64,000 bases of DNA, taken from Elusimicrobiaceae bacterium. Lineage in GTDB: Bacteria > Elusimicrobiota > Elusimicrobia > Elusimicrobiales > Elusimicrobiaceae. The translations under genes were made by a program, and so were the position numbers. The stretch is taken from the NCBI GenBank assembly GCA_017525025.1, contig JAFXUJ010000003.1:62001-126000 (forward strand). The letters run 5' to 3'. The notes beneath the pieces are model-generated. The model ran no database searches. It was not told the DNA's origin and saw nothing but the letters and a program-made list of their open reading frames with translations. The stretch's first letter is position 1. Every line of letters starts with the position of its first letter. Positions 25,554-34,243 of this stretch are shown in pieces.

Positions 25554-27344
25554 CTATTTATAAAACTGACTAAATGTTTTCAAGCCCTCCTTTACCAGCG
25601 TGGCGGGTGGGGTAACCGTAACCGGTTCTAAATGCGGGCCATATTGCCGGGAAGTATTAAAGCGGCTAAAAACTAGGATGGTATCTTCCATGCGTAAGGC
25701 TTGCTCTTCATACCCGGCAAATATAATAAAGGGGCGTGGAGTAGAATCCAATAAGTGATAGCCGATACTATAATCGGAGGTCGGATCGCTGCATTGAAAA
25801 ACGGTTTGCAATACGGTCGGGGCAATGTCGTAATGCGTTGTACGGTAATCTACGCGGTCGGGGGCTGAAATCCCCGGGAAATGTGCTACCAACGGCACAT
25901 TGGTTTGGTAATCGGTAAAGTTGCTGTTATGCCCCCAAAAATTTTGGTGGGAATCATTGAGTTCTTGCCCGTGATCTCCCGTAATGAGAACAAGGGTGTT
26001 TTCAAGCAAATGGCGTTGTTGTAAATCCGATAGAATTTGGTCTATCTGTTTGTCAATAAAATAAACCGAATTTTTATATTGGTTGAAATAGGGAGTCGGA
26101 TCTGTGCGGTTAGAAAGTAAGATATAATTAATTTCCTTAGCCGGAGTGAAAGGCTTGTCCCCTTCGGGGTAACTATATCCGTGCGGAGCGTCTAAAAAGA
26201 TAAATCCAAAAAAAGGCACATCCGCTTTGCGCGTGCGTAAAAAATGTTCAAATCCCTCTACAGCTTCGCGGTCACGTTTCCAAGACAGTCCGGGTTTGGA
26301 ACCGATACGCAAGTGCGGAATAGAGGCAAAGATATTCCGGTCAAAAGAGGGGCTGTTTAATTTACTGCTGGCAAAAATAGCAGGTTCATAGCCATTTTGT
26401 AAGGCCTGGCTGATCAGGAGTGGCGGTAAGTTGAGACCGGTAAAATCATCCCAATAGGAGAGAGGCAAACTATAGAAAAGGGAAAACACGCCTCCGGCCG
26501 TAGAATTACCGCCGGAAAGATGACGGGTAAAAACGGTCATGTTCTGTTTTTTTACCCAAGCGGACAAGCGGGGCATTACTTCCGGGTTTAGCATATCTGC
26601 CCGCCAAGAGTCTACCAAAAAGAGTAAGACGTTAAGTGGTTTTTGTATAGTGGGACAGGAAAGGCTTTGCGGATAGCGCAAGTTCCCTTTTGGAGGGATC
26701 GCATAGGGTTGTCTTTTCGGTTCAAAGCCCCATTTACGCAGTTGGCGATTGGCGGATAACGGAAAGGTTAACGGCAATGCTTTGCGTTGGGAAACAATGG
26801 ACGGAATTTGCATAAACTGGCCCCAAGCATACATGGCATTATAAGTTAAAAAACAGACTAGCCAAATGCCGAGGATAGCAAAGATTATTCTTTTGGAAAG
26901 AACTATATATCTGGATAGGTAAGCCAAACCTGTTTCCAATGCCAATATGGCCAGTATAATCAACCCCGCTAGCAGCCACATGCCGGCAGAAAACACAAAG
27001 ATATCCGACCGGGCAGGTCCCAAAAGGAGTTGTAACATTGCTACGCCTACATGAAAACGATACTGGGAGAAAACAACCCAGTCAATTACCAGTAAAGTTG
27101 AAAAAAAACTTCCCCAGCAAACGCCGGCTACCTGCAGGGAACGTGAACCAAGCCGGCTCCAGGGCCAAGCCAACAACCCCACCAACAAAGCAAATACAAA
27201 TGTATGCCCAATTAAAAAGGTAACGGTAAACAGTATACCGGCTACATCAAGATAGAAACCGTTGATATGAAAGAAACTCAAAGATGCCAGGCCCCAGACG
27301 AGTGATTGCAAGCAGACAAAAGGGAAAAGATGTTTAGCTTTCAT
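25554..27344 (-). CDS. PbgA/LapC (YejM)-like inner-membrane alkaline-phosphatase-superfamily protein
   Basis: The 596-residue protein has five or so transmembrane helices (about residues 10-200) and a periplasmic sulfatase/LTA-synthase-type domain. The segment LLFLVDSWRADML followed by SGGNSTAGGVFSLFYSLPLSYW matches the YejM pattern (DGWRxDML ... GNxTxxGxFxLFYGLPxxYW), and VLITGDHGQELND with FWGHNSNF closes the fold. In E. coli YejM (PbgA, LapC) binds lipopolysaccharide and LapB and so stabilises LpxC. The match is to sequence motifs, not a full alignment, and a phosphoethanolamine or glycerol-phosphate transferase role cannot be excluded. ATG 27344 has TATAAT ending 6 nt upstream and no ribosome-binding site. 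Confidence 0.7.
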   Translation of the reverse strand: MKAKHLFPFVCLQSLVWGLASLSFFHINGFYLDVAGILFTVTFLIGHTFVFALLVGLLAWPWSRLGSRSLQVAGVCWGSFFSTLLVIDWVVFSQYRFHVGVAMLQLLLGPARSDIFVFSAGMWLLAGLIILAILALETGLAYLSRYIVLSKRIIFAILGIWLVCFLTYNAMYAWGQFMQIPSIVSQRKALPLTFPLSANRQLRKWGFEPKRQPYAIPPKGNLRYPQSLSCPTIQKPLNVLLFLVDSWRADMLNPEVMPRLSAWVKKQNMTVFTRHLSGGNSTAGGVFSLFYSLPLSYWDDFTGLNLPPLLISQALQNGYEPAIFASSKLNSPSFDRNIFASIPHLRIGSKPGLSWKRDREAVEGFEHFLRTRKADVPFFGFIFLDAPHGYSYPEGDKPFTPAKEINYILLSNRTDPTPYFNQYKNSVYFIDKQIDQILSDLQQRHLLENTLVLITGDHGQELNDSHQNFWGHNSNFTDYQTNVPLVAHFPGISAPDRVDYRTTHYDIAPTVLQTVFQCSDPTSDYSIGYHLLDSTPRPFIIFAGYEEQALRMEDTILVFSRFNTSRQYGPHLEPVTVTPPATLVKEGLKTFSQFYK

Positions 27345-27350
27345 ACTTAT

Positions 27351-27356
27351 ATTATA
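27351..27356 (-). promoter_or_regulatory. -10 box of the PbgA-like gene, leaderless type
   Basis: The minus strand reads TATAAT, ATAAGT, ATG. The box is preceded by AAG, so there is no TGn extension. Confidence 0.6.
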
Positions 27357-27441
27357 CTTTTTTAGAAGTGCGTTGAGAAGAAAAAACAAGATTAGTTTTC
27401 AAACACGCCCCGATGAAAGTGGCAAGTACGAGAGTAAAATT

Positions 27442-27450
27442 TGGTATTAT
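27442..27450 (+). promoter_or_regulatory. Extended -10 promoter of the acyl-CoA dehydrogenase-etf operon
   Basis: TGGTATTAT is followed by a leader of about 25 nt and a GGGAG ribosome-binding site (27468-27472). Confidence 0.5.
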
Positions 27451-27482
27451 ATACCTATACTCTTTTTGGGAGATTTAGATAC

Positions 27483-29126
27483 ATGGCTAAAAATGATTTG
27501 ACTACCCGCAACCTCATGCTGGATAGCTTAAAGCAATATGCCAAAAACCGCATATCCTTTAATCTCTTGCGTGAGCACGACGCTAAGAACGAAATCCCTT
27601 TAGACATCTTAAAAGAAATGTACGACCACGATATTTTAGGGGTGCACTTGCTGCTCATTCCGGAAGAATATGGTGGGCTCGGCGGCCAAACGACCGAAAT
27701 TTACCGTATTTGTGAACAGCTTGCCCGTATTGACCTGGGTATTGCTACCGGGGTTTTTGCCACCTTTTTGGGGAGTGACCCGCTGAACGTGGGGGGGACG
27801 CCGGAGCAAAAAGCCAAGTGGTTTAAAAAAATTGCCCAAGAAAATAAGTTGGTGGCGTATGGCGCCACGGAAGCCGATGCCGGTAGCGACTTGGTTTCCT
27901 TGCGTACCCGTGCCGAACATGTGATTAAAGACGGCCAGGTGGTCGGGTATAAAATCACGGGCAGCAAAATGTGGATTTCTAACGGCGGCGTGGCCGATAT
28001 TTACACCGTTTTGGCACTTGCGCCCGGTGGCCCAAGCTGGTTTATTGTGGAAAAAGGTACCCCCGGTTTCACACAAGACGTGCACGAAGATAAACACGGT
28101 ATCCGTTTGTCCAATACGGCGGGGCTCGCGTTTGATGAAGTCTATGTGCCTGCGGAGAATTTAATCGGACTCAAAGAAGGACAGGGCTTTTTACAAGCAC
28201 AGGCTGTTTTCGGCTATACCCGCTTAATGGTAGCGGCGTTTGGGCTCGGCGGCGGAGAAGAAGCCGTGGAAACCGCTTTGGAATATGCCCAACAGCGCAT
28301 CCAAGCCGGCGGACCGCTTGCCCAAAAACAAGGATTTATGTTAAAACTGATCACCCCGCACTACATCCGTTTTGAAGCGGCGCGTGCGTATATTGATTGG
28401 ACGGCCAAACAGCTGGAAGTCAATAACCACGGTTTGGCCACGGAAGGGGCGATTGCCAAATTGTACGCAACCGAATCGGGTAACAAAGCAGCCGAGGACG
28501 CTATCCAGGCCATGGGTGGGTTTGGCTATACCAAAGAATTTGCCGTAGAAAAAATCAAACGCGATGTTAAGATTACGTGCATTTACGAAGGCACCAGCGA
28601 AGTGTTGGAAATGACCATCTTCCGCGGACGTTGGCAAGAGCATTTGAAATCACGCGGACAATATTACTTAAATCAGGCAGCGGAGTTTGATGCCCTCCAC
28701 GCGCAAAATCCGCAAGTAGGCGCCGATAGTGTGGCTTTAGGGTTTAGAGCGTTGGCCCGAGTGTTGGAAGATTGCCGCGCCAATAAATTAACCCGCCACC
28801 AATATGTTACCTTCATGTTGGGCGATTTGATTAGCGAAATGGAAGTAGCTGCTGTATTCACGCGCCAATGTGCCAATAAGGTGATAACGGAAGGGAGCCG
28901 CTTTGATTTGGAAAGTCTTTGCACCATGGCGCGCGTTAATGCCCGCCAAAGTGCTTTCAAAACGGCCAGTGAGGGATTGCGCTTAATTTTGGGTACTTGC
29001 CCAACCATTAACACTGCCGAGGTAAGCCAAGCGGTCAATTTAACCGCCATTGAAGACAAAATGCGCGGACTCATTGAAGATATGGATCAAGTATCCGCCA
29101 AATTGCGCGACATCTTTAAGAAATAG
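27483..29126 (+). CDS. Acyl-CoA dehydrogenase
   Basis: A 547-residue flavoprotein dehydrogenase. N-terminal, middle and C-terminal acyl-CoA dehydrogenase domains are visible as EYGGLGGQTTEIYRICEQLA, AYGATEADAGSDLVSLRT (FAD-binding), KMWISNGGVADIYTVLA, and the C-terminal QAMGGFGYTKEFAVEKIKRD with KITCIYEGTSEVLEM, which has the glutamate used as catalytic base in short-chain enzymes (IYEGTSE). An extra C-terminal stretch of about 150 residues is helical. Start ATG 27483 has GGGAG 10 nt upstream. The three genes acd-etfB-etfA are 10 and -4 bases apart and form an operon, so this enzyme probably exchanges electrons with the EtfAB that follows. Substrate chain length cannot be judged. Confidence 0.9.
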   Translation: MAKNDLTTRNLMLDSLKQYAKNRISFNLLREHDAKNEIPLDILKEMYDHDILGVHLLLIPEEYGGLGGQTTEIYRICEQLARIDLGIATGVFATFLGSDPLNVGGTPEQKAKWFKKIAQENKLVAYGATEADAGSDLVSLRTRAEHVIKDGQVVGYKITGSKMWISNGGVADIYTVLALAPGGPSWFIVEKGTPGFTQDVHEDKHGIRLSNTAGLAFDEVYVPAENLIGLKEGQGFLQAQAVFGYTRLMVAAFGLGGGEEAVETALEYAQQRIQAGGPLAQKQGFMLKLITPHYIRFEAARAYIDWTAKQLEVNNHGLATEGAIAKLYATESGNKAAEDAIQAMGGFGYTKEFAVEKIKRDVKITCIYEGTSEVLEMTIFRGRWQEHLKSRGQYYLNQAAEFDALHAQNPQVGADSVALGFRALARVLEDCRANKLTRHQYVTFMLGDLISEMEVAAVFTRQCANKVITEGSRFDLESLCTMARVNARQSAFKTASEGLRLILGTCPTINTAEVSQAVNLTAIEDKMRGLIEDMDQVSAKLRDIFKK

Positions 29127-29135
29127 GAAAACGAT

Positions 29136-29924
29136 ATGAACATTATTGTATGTATTAAACAAGTTCCCGATTCTACCCAAGTAAAAGTGGACCCGAAAAC
29201 CGGTACGCTGATCCGCGCGGGCGTGCCCAGTATTTTAAATCCGTATGACCATTTTGCGTTGGAAAAAGCCCTTGAAATTAAGGCCAAAACCGGGGCTAAA
29301 GTAACGGTTTTATCTATGGGCCCGGCCCAAGCGACGGCCGTTTTGCGTTTGGCCCTTGCTTTAGGCGCCGATGAGGGGGTGCTACTTTCCAGCCGTGCGT
29401 TTGCCGGTTCGGATACGTGGGCAACAGCATATGCGCTTGCCATGGCGGTTAAAAAGATCGGCTCATTTGATTTGGTCATGTGCGGTCAAATGGCCATTGA
29501 CGGCGATACCGCTCAAACCGGACCGGAGATGGCTTATCATTTGGGCATCCCGCAGATTACTTTCTGTGAGCATATTGATGCCAACGGACAAACCGCAGTA
29601 GTGAAAAAACTAATAGAGGGCGGACATCAAATTTTGGAAGCGGATTTACCGTTGCTCGTTACTATGACGATGCCGGCCGATTATGTAGCCAAATATCCTT
29701 CCTTTATGGCTGCACATAAAGCACAAGATAAGCTAATTCGCACCTGGACGGAAACGGATATCGGTGCCGATCCGCATAAACTGGGGTTGGAAGGCTCCCC
29801 TACGCGGGTGGACCGCATTTTCCCGCCGCCGGCTCGGGCCAAGGGGGAAATGTATTCCGGGACGTCTGTGGAACTGGCGAATAAGTTTGTGGAAATTTTG
29901 AAAAAGGAGCGTGTCATTAAATGA
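29136..29924 (+). CDS. etfB: Electron transfer flavoprotein, beta subunit
   Basis: A 262-residue EtfB. It starts IIVCIKQVPDSTQVKVDPKTG, has NPYDHFALEKALEIK, and the signature AIDGDTAQTGPEMAYHLGIPQ that binds the AMP or FAD cofactor. The partner EtfA overlaps it by 4 bases, and an acyl-CoA dehydrogenase precedes it. In anaerobes such as Clostridium and Megasphaera, EtfAB with a dehydrogenase can bifurcate electrons from NADH to ferredoxin and crotonyl-CoA; the ferredoxin-fused EtfA makes this plausible but does not prove it. Confidence 0.92.
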   Translation: MNIIVCIKQVPDSTQVKVDPKTGTLIRAGVPSILNPYDHFALEKALEIKAKTGAKVTVLSMGPAQATAVLRLALALGADEGVLLSSRAFAGSDTWATAYALAMAVKKIGSFDLVMCGQMAIDGDTAQTGPEMAYHLGIPQITFCEHIDANGQTAVVKKLIEGGHQILEADLPLLVTMTMPADYVAKYPSFMAAHKAQDKLIRTWTETDIGADPHKLGLEGSPTRVDRIFPPPARAKGEMYSGTSVELANKFVEILKKERVIK

Positions 29925-31105
29925 TCCAAATTTCTCAAAAATGCGTGGGGTGCGGCAAGTGCACCACCGTATGTCCGTTTGGAGCGCTCTCTTTGGCAAA
30001 CCGCAAGGCGGTTGCTTCGGCTGCGTGTACTATGTGCGGGGCGTGTGTGAGCCAATGCCCGGTGGGGGCCTTATCCTTGCCGATTAACGGCGCGGCTAAA
30101 AAAGACTTGTCTGCATACAAAGGTATATGGGTATTTTTGGAAATTGCCGATAATGCTTCCGTCCGTCATGTACGTTCGGTAGGATACGAGCTACTATCCA
30201 AAGGACGTGAACTGGCCAATCAGGTAGGGGAAGAATTGTGCGCGGTAATTATCGGGAATAATATTCAGCCGTTCTTTGCCGAAATTTCCCAATACGGAGC
30301 TGACAAAATCTATGCAGTGGAAAGCCCGGCCTATACCCAGTATAATACGGCAGCCTATGCGCATGCCATGATTACCCTTATCAAAAAGTATAACCCCAGC
30401 GTGGTTTTATTTCCGTCTACATATGTCGGACGGGATTTATCGCCCCGTTTGGCGGCAGAGTTGTTTGTGGGTTTAACGGCTGATTGTACGGGGCTGGCCA
30501 TCAAAGAAGGAAACCTCATACAAACCCGTCCGGCTTTCGGCGGGAACATCCTGGCGGATATTAAATGCCCGGATTATCGTCCGCAAATGGCAACGGTGCG
30601 GCCCAATGTGTTTAAAAAAGTGGCCGCTGCGCCCGGCAAAGTGGCCCAAGTGCTAAGAGAGACGATACCCGTTTGCACCGAAGCGGCCCGGGTCCGCGTG
30701 ATCAATACGCACATGGATCCGCCTGTTTCCGGTCAAAAATTGGACGAGGCCGAAGTAGTTATTGCCGGCGGCCGCGGTATGAAAAATAAAGCCGGGTTTG
30801 ATCTACTGGAAAACCTCGCGCAACAATTAGGCGGAACGGTAGGGGCTTCCCGTGCGGCCATTGATTTGGGTCTTAAGAAAAAAGAAGACCAAATCGGCCA
30901 AAGCGGAGTAACGATTGCGGCTAAATTTTACGTGGCGTGTGGAATTTCCGGTGCGGTGCAACACGTATGCGGTATTGAACATAGCGATGTAATTGTAGGG
31001 ATCAACAAAGATGCCAATGCTCCTATATTCAACGTGTGCAAATACGGTTTTGTGGGAGATGCGTTACAAATACTCCCCAAGATATTGGAACAACTGAAAA
31101 AATAA
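29921..31105 (+). CDS. etfA: Electron transfer flavoprotein alpha subunit fused to an N-terminal 2[4Fe-4S] ferredoxin
   Basis: A 394-residue fusion. The first 60 residues carry two CxxCxxCxxxCP clusters (CVGCGKCTTVCP and CTMCGACVSQCP). The rest is EtfA: a central part around residues 65-255, then the FAD-binding domain with AGGRGMKNKAGFDLLENLA, GASRAAIDLG, QIGQSGVTIAAKFYVACGIS, the SGAVQHVCGIEHSDVIV loop and GFVGDALQILPKI. Ferredoxin-EtfA fusions occur in several anaerobes and give electrons a direct route to low-potential carriers. It is the last gene of the operon and is followed by a strong terminator. Confidence 0.92.
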   Translation: MIQISQKCVGCGKCTTVCPFGALSLANRKAVASAACTMCGACVSQCPVGALSLPINGAAKKDLSAYKGIWVFLEIADNASVRHVRSVGYELLSKGRELANQVGEELCAVIIGNNIQPFFAEISQYGADKIYAVESPAYTQYNTAAYAHAMITLIKKYNPSVVLFPSTYVGRDLSPRLAAELFVGLTADCTGLAIKEGNLIQTRPAFGGNILADIKCPDYRPQMATVRPNVFKKVAAAPGKVAQVLRETIPVCTEAARVRVINTHMDPPVSGQKLDEAEVVIAGGRGMKNKAGFDLLENLAQQLGGTVGASRAAIDLGLKKKEDQIGQSGVTIAAKFYVACGISGAVQHVCGIEHSDVIVGINKDANAPIFNVCKYGFVGDALQILPKILEQLKK

Positions 31106-31130
31106 AAACAGGTTATTTCAGTTTATATAT

Positions 31131-31171
31131 ACGACGGCGCAGACAGGATTGTTTGCGCTGTCGTCTTTTTT
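31131..31171 (+). terminator. Intrinsic terminator after the etf operon
   Basis: ACGACGGCGCA (31131-31141) pairs with TGCGCTGTCGT with one G-T pair, followed by CTTTTTT. Confidence 0.85.
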
Positions 31172-31194
31172 GTATGTTGTAAGGCCGCTTGAAT

Positions 31195-31203
31195 TGATAT
31201 AAT
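31195..31203 (+). promoter_or_regulatory. Extended -10 promoter of the histidine kinase gene
   Basis: TGATATAAT is followed by AGAGG (31211-31215) and the ATG at 31220. The leader is only about 10 nt but includes a ribosome-binding site. Confidence 0.5.
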
Positions 31204-31219
31204 ACTTACAAGAGGTATT

Positions 31220-32929
31220 ATGTCTTTATTTTCTAAACTTTTTAAATTGTTTTTGGCAGTAGTGCTGATCCCTATGGTGCCGCTGGTGTTGTTACTTGCC
31301 TATTACCAAATTCATTTGAAAGATAATATATTGGAAACACATGCCAATCTGGCGCAAATAGTTTCTTCTTCGTTGAACCAACATATAGAAGACTTAAGTT
31401 GGCGGTTGTCTTTTGCGCAGAATATATCGGAATATTTGCAACAGAAAAAAGATCCCAAAAATTTGTTGCAAGAGGCCCTGGTGGCAAACCCGGATTTTTT
31501 GATGTTGGCGGTGCTTTCCGGCGAGGGGAAAGAATTGTACCGGGTGGGTAACCCCGATATTCTTCGCCAACTTCCCAAAATTGATTTAACTGCCGACGAA
31601 ACTTTGCCCTTGCTGGCCAAAGCCAAACAGCTTTCCGTGAGTAGCTTTGATGTAACGGCCGGACGGCCGATCAGCGAATTTATTTATCCGCTTCCCAACG
31701 GTGATTTTTTATATGGAATTTTAAGCTTTTTTAGCTTTTTGGCGCGGGTACAGGAGCAGAGCATTGGGTCGACCGGGCATATTTACATTATGGATCAAGC
31801 CGGGCAGATTTACACGAGCGAATACCAATACAAACCCGATTTTGACACGGCTGCCTTACAGAAGGCTTTTTCCCGTTCCAATCGGCTAATTACCCAACTT
31901 AAAACCCCGCAAGATACGTACGTGGGGGCGTATGCACCCACCCCGATTTTGGGCGCGTATGTGGCGGTGCTCCAACTCAAACGCGAGGCCTACCGCAGCA
32001 TTTATTACACCAACATTATTTTGGCCTTATTCTTGCTGACAATTGCTACCCTTTCCTATTTCGGCGCGCTGACATTTGCCGAACGGTTAGGCGAACCTAT
32101 TGAAGCGCTTTCGCATGCGGCGCAAGAGGTCAGCCACGGGAATTTGGATAATAAAATTGATGAGGATATCGGTTGGGGGGAATTTAAAGGGCTGATTGCG
32201 TCGTTTAACAAAATGACGGAGGATTTAAAAGATTATCAAGCGTTGCAATTGCGCACGCAAGTAAGCGAGATGAAAGAACAGGTTTTCCGGGCGGTAGCGC
32301 ACGATTTACGGGCGCCCTTGTTGGGCTTGCAAGGGTATTTGCATATTTTGAAAAGCGGTAAAATTACGGAAGGAGAAAAGAAACAATACTTGGAGCTCAT
32401 GAGCCAAGCGGCGCGTAACTTATCGGCGCTCTTGGAGGATGTGTTGGATGTATCGCGTGTGGAAGCGGGTATTTTGGCACCTCAAAAGCAAAAAGTGGAC
32501 GTAGCCGAAATCGTCCGTCAAGTCGTAGATACGTTGGCTCCTGTAGCGGCGGAAAAGAAGATCCGGTTGGAAAACAACGTGTCTTCGTTGGTCCTGTCGG
32601 CGGATTCTAAGTTATTGCAACGGGTTATTACTAATTTAGTTTCGAATGCCATTAAATTTACGGATCAGGGATTTGTACGTATTTGTGCAAACGAAGCTGA
32701 AAAATGCTACTTTATTACAGTGGCCGATAGCGGTATCGGTATTACCGAGGCGGAAAAGAAAGAATTATTCCAAAAATACCGCCAATTGCACACAGACCGG
32801 CCCGGTTTTGGGTTGGGGCTATTTATCAGCCGTCAAATTGTAGAAGCGCATGGCGGCAAGTTGGAAGTAGATAGCCAAGCCGGGCAAGGAAGCACCTTTA
32901 CCATCTCACTGCCCAAGGAGAAAAAATGA
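31220..32929 (+). CDS. Membrane sensor histidine kinase, orphan
   Basis: The 569-residue protein has an N-terminal transmembrane helix (about 10-28), a periplasmic sensory region of about 230 residues of dCache-like size, a second helix (about 262-283), a HAMP linker (about 285-340) and a HisKA/HATPase_c kinase core. The phosphoacceptor His is in FRAVAHDLRAPL (His 361); N box ITNLVSNAIKFTD, G1 VADSGIGI and G2 GFGLGLFIS are visible. No response regulator gene is next to it, so its partner lies elsewhere. The next gene (DUF3307-like) overlaps the stop by 4 bases, suggesting translational coupling. Confidence 0.9.
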   Translation: MSLFSKLFKLFLAVVLIPMVPLVLLLAYYQIHLKDNILETHANLAQIVSSSLNQHIEDLSWRLSFAQNISEYLQQKKDPKNLLQEALVANPDFLMLAVLSGEGKELYRVGNPDILRQLPKIDLTADETLPLLAKAKQLSVSSFDVTAGRPISEFIYPLPNGDFLYGILSFFSFLARVQEQSIGSTGHIYIMDQAGQIYTSEYQYKPDFDTAALQKAFSRSNRLITQLKTPQDTYVGAYAPTPILGAYVAVLQLKREAYRSIYYTNIILALFLLTIATLSYFGALTFAERLGEPIEALSHAAQEVSHGNLDNKIDEDIGWGEFKGLIASFNKMTEDLKDYQALQLRTQVSEMKEQVFRAVAHDLRAPLLGLQGYLHILKSGKITEGEKKQYLELMSQAARNLSALLEDVLDVSRVEAGILAPQKQKVDVAEIVRQVVDTLAPVAAEKKIRLENNVSSLVLSADSKLLQRVITNLVSNAIKFTDQGFVRICANEAEKCYFITVADSGIGITEAEKKELFQKYRQLHTDRPGFGLGLFISRQIVEAHGGKLEVDSQAGQGSTFTISLPKEKK

Positions 32930-33639
32930 TTGTATTTTGGCGTTTATTTTTAGCGTATTTTTTGACGGATTTTGTGTTTTTTCACCGCACGATTAACCAA
33001 ATACGTGCCGCCAACCGTACCCGCGGAATGATTCTGCAAGCAGCGGTCTTTTTGGGGTGGAGTTTCACTTTGTGTTATGGCTATTTAACGATGAAATGGC
33101 CCTTTTTGGATCTGGTTGACTTGCCGGGATGGTTGTGCATTTTACTGTTTGGAACTTTCCATGTGTTAACAGACGATTTGTTTCAATACGGTGGCAAAGT
33201 AAAACATGGCTACGTAATCACTTTTTTTGTTAAAAACGGTGTCAACCTGATGTTTTTGTTTTTATGTGTGCCGTTCCATGCGCTTTATGAAACGGGTAGT
33301 TTTTTTGCAGAACCGTGGATCATTTTTTGTGTGGGGATGGTGTGCGCTACGCGGGTGTTGGGGTGGTTGCTTGCTTCCGTGGAGCAAGATCGTCACAATG
33401 TGGATTACGTAACGTTTGATGAACGGTGGTTGTTGATGCTCGTTCGGGCAATTTTCTTTTTAATTATGCTGTTACCCGGTTGGCGTTGGATCGTACTTTT
33501 TGTTGTATGGCTGGGGGCTTGTATGTATGCGCGGAACATCCGGCTTATGGATGTATCCAATATGATATTTTACGCCGGAACGTTTGGAGCGGCATTTATC
33601 GGCTTTTTAGTGCGGTTGCGGTTTTATTTGATTGGGTAG
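32926..33639 (+). CDS. DUF3307-like multi-spanning membrane protein
   Basis: A 237-residue protein with about six hydrophobic helices. The N-terminal LFLAYFLTDFVFFHRTINQ and the later FGTFHVLTDDLF resemble the HxxxDF and HxxxD helices of DUF3307 proteins, a family of unknown role. Conserved polar or charged residues within helices suggest transport or catalysis in the membrane, but I do not assign a function. Start overlaps the histidine kinase stop (ATGA), so the two are probably made together. Identification of the family is tentative. Confidence 0.5.
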   Translation: MIVFWRLFLAYFLTDFVFFHRTINQIRAANRTRGMILQAAVFLGWSFTLCYGYLTMKWPFLDLVDLPGWLCILLFGTFHVLTDDLFQYGGKVKHGYVITFFVKNGVNLMFLFLCVPFHALYETGSFFAEPWIIFCVGMVCATRVLGWLLASVEQDRHNVDYVTFDERWLLMLVRAIFFLIMLLPGWRWIVLFVVWLGACMYARNIRLMDVSNMIFYAGTFGAAFIGFLVRLRFYLIG

Positions 33640-33640
33640 T

Positions 33641-34234
33641 ATGGAACTTCAAAATATTAAATTTGCGTGTTTAGATACGGAAACGACAGGATTATCCCCA
33701 CAAGGGGGCGGTAAAATTTGTGAAGTGGCAGTCAGCGTTTCGCAAGGCGGCCAAGTTTTAGAAGAGTTTTCCACCCTGGTCAACCCCGGTATTCCCATGT
33801 CCCCCGAAGTAATTGCTATCCACGGCATTACAAATGAAATGGTAAAAGACGCCCCTACGTTTGCCGATATCTTGCCCCGGTTGTTGGGGGTATTGGATAA
33901 TTGTGTATTGGTTGCCCATAATGCTGATTTTGATATTTCATTTTTGCGGGCTGAGTTTGAAGCCTGCGGAGTAAATTTCCCGCCGTATCCGGTTATTGAT
34001 ACGTTAAAATTGGCGCGCAAAAGCGGAAAATTTGAGCGTAACCGTTTAGGGCTGATTGCCCAACAACTCGGGATCAATTGCGAAGGCTGGCACCGCGCCA
34101 TGGCCGATACCAAAATGGCCGAACAGATTTTTTATTATTTCGTAGCGACCTTACATAAACACGGGGTGCATACGTTGGAACAGTTGGATGAGTTCCAACG
34201 TAAACGCTGGCCGGATTTAATCGGTTGCAAATAG
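33641..34234 (+). CDS. DEDDh-type 3'-5' exonuclease (DnaQ-like)
   Basis: A 197-residue DnaQ-fold nuclease. The three exonuclease motifs are visible: Exo I ACLDTETTGLSP (Asp and Glu), Exo II LVAHNADFDISFLRAEF, and Exo III HRAMADTKMAEQIFYYF with the catalytic His before the Asp. It may be the proofreading epsilon subunit, a PolC-type exonuclease module, or a nuclease in repair or RNA turnover; the sequence does not decide. ATG 33641 lies 2 bases after the preceding stop. Downstream, gpmI starts after 9 bases with a GAGAGGG ribosome-binding site, so the gene may share its transcript. Confidence 0.85.
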   Translation: MELQNIKFACLDTETTGLSPQGGGKICEVAVSVSQGGQVLEEFSTLVNPGIPMSPEVIAIHGITNEMVKDAPTFADILPRLLGVLDNCVLVAHNADFDISFLRAEFEACGVNFPPYPVIDTLKLARKSGKFERNRLGLIAQQLGINCEGWHRAMADTKMAEQIFYYFVATLHKHGVHTLEQLDEFQRKRWPDLIGCK

Positions 34235-34243
34235 GAGAGGGAT

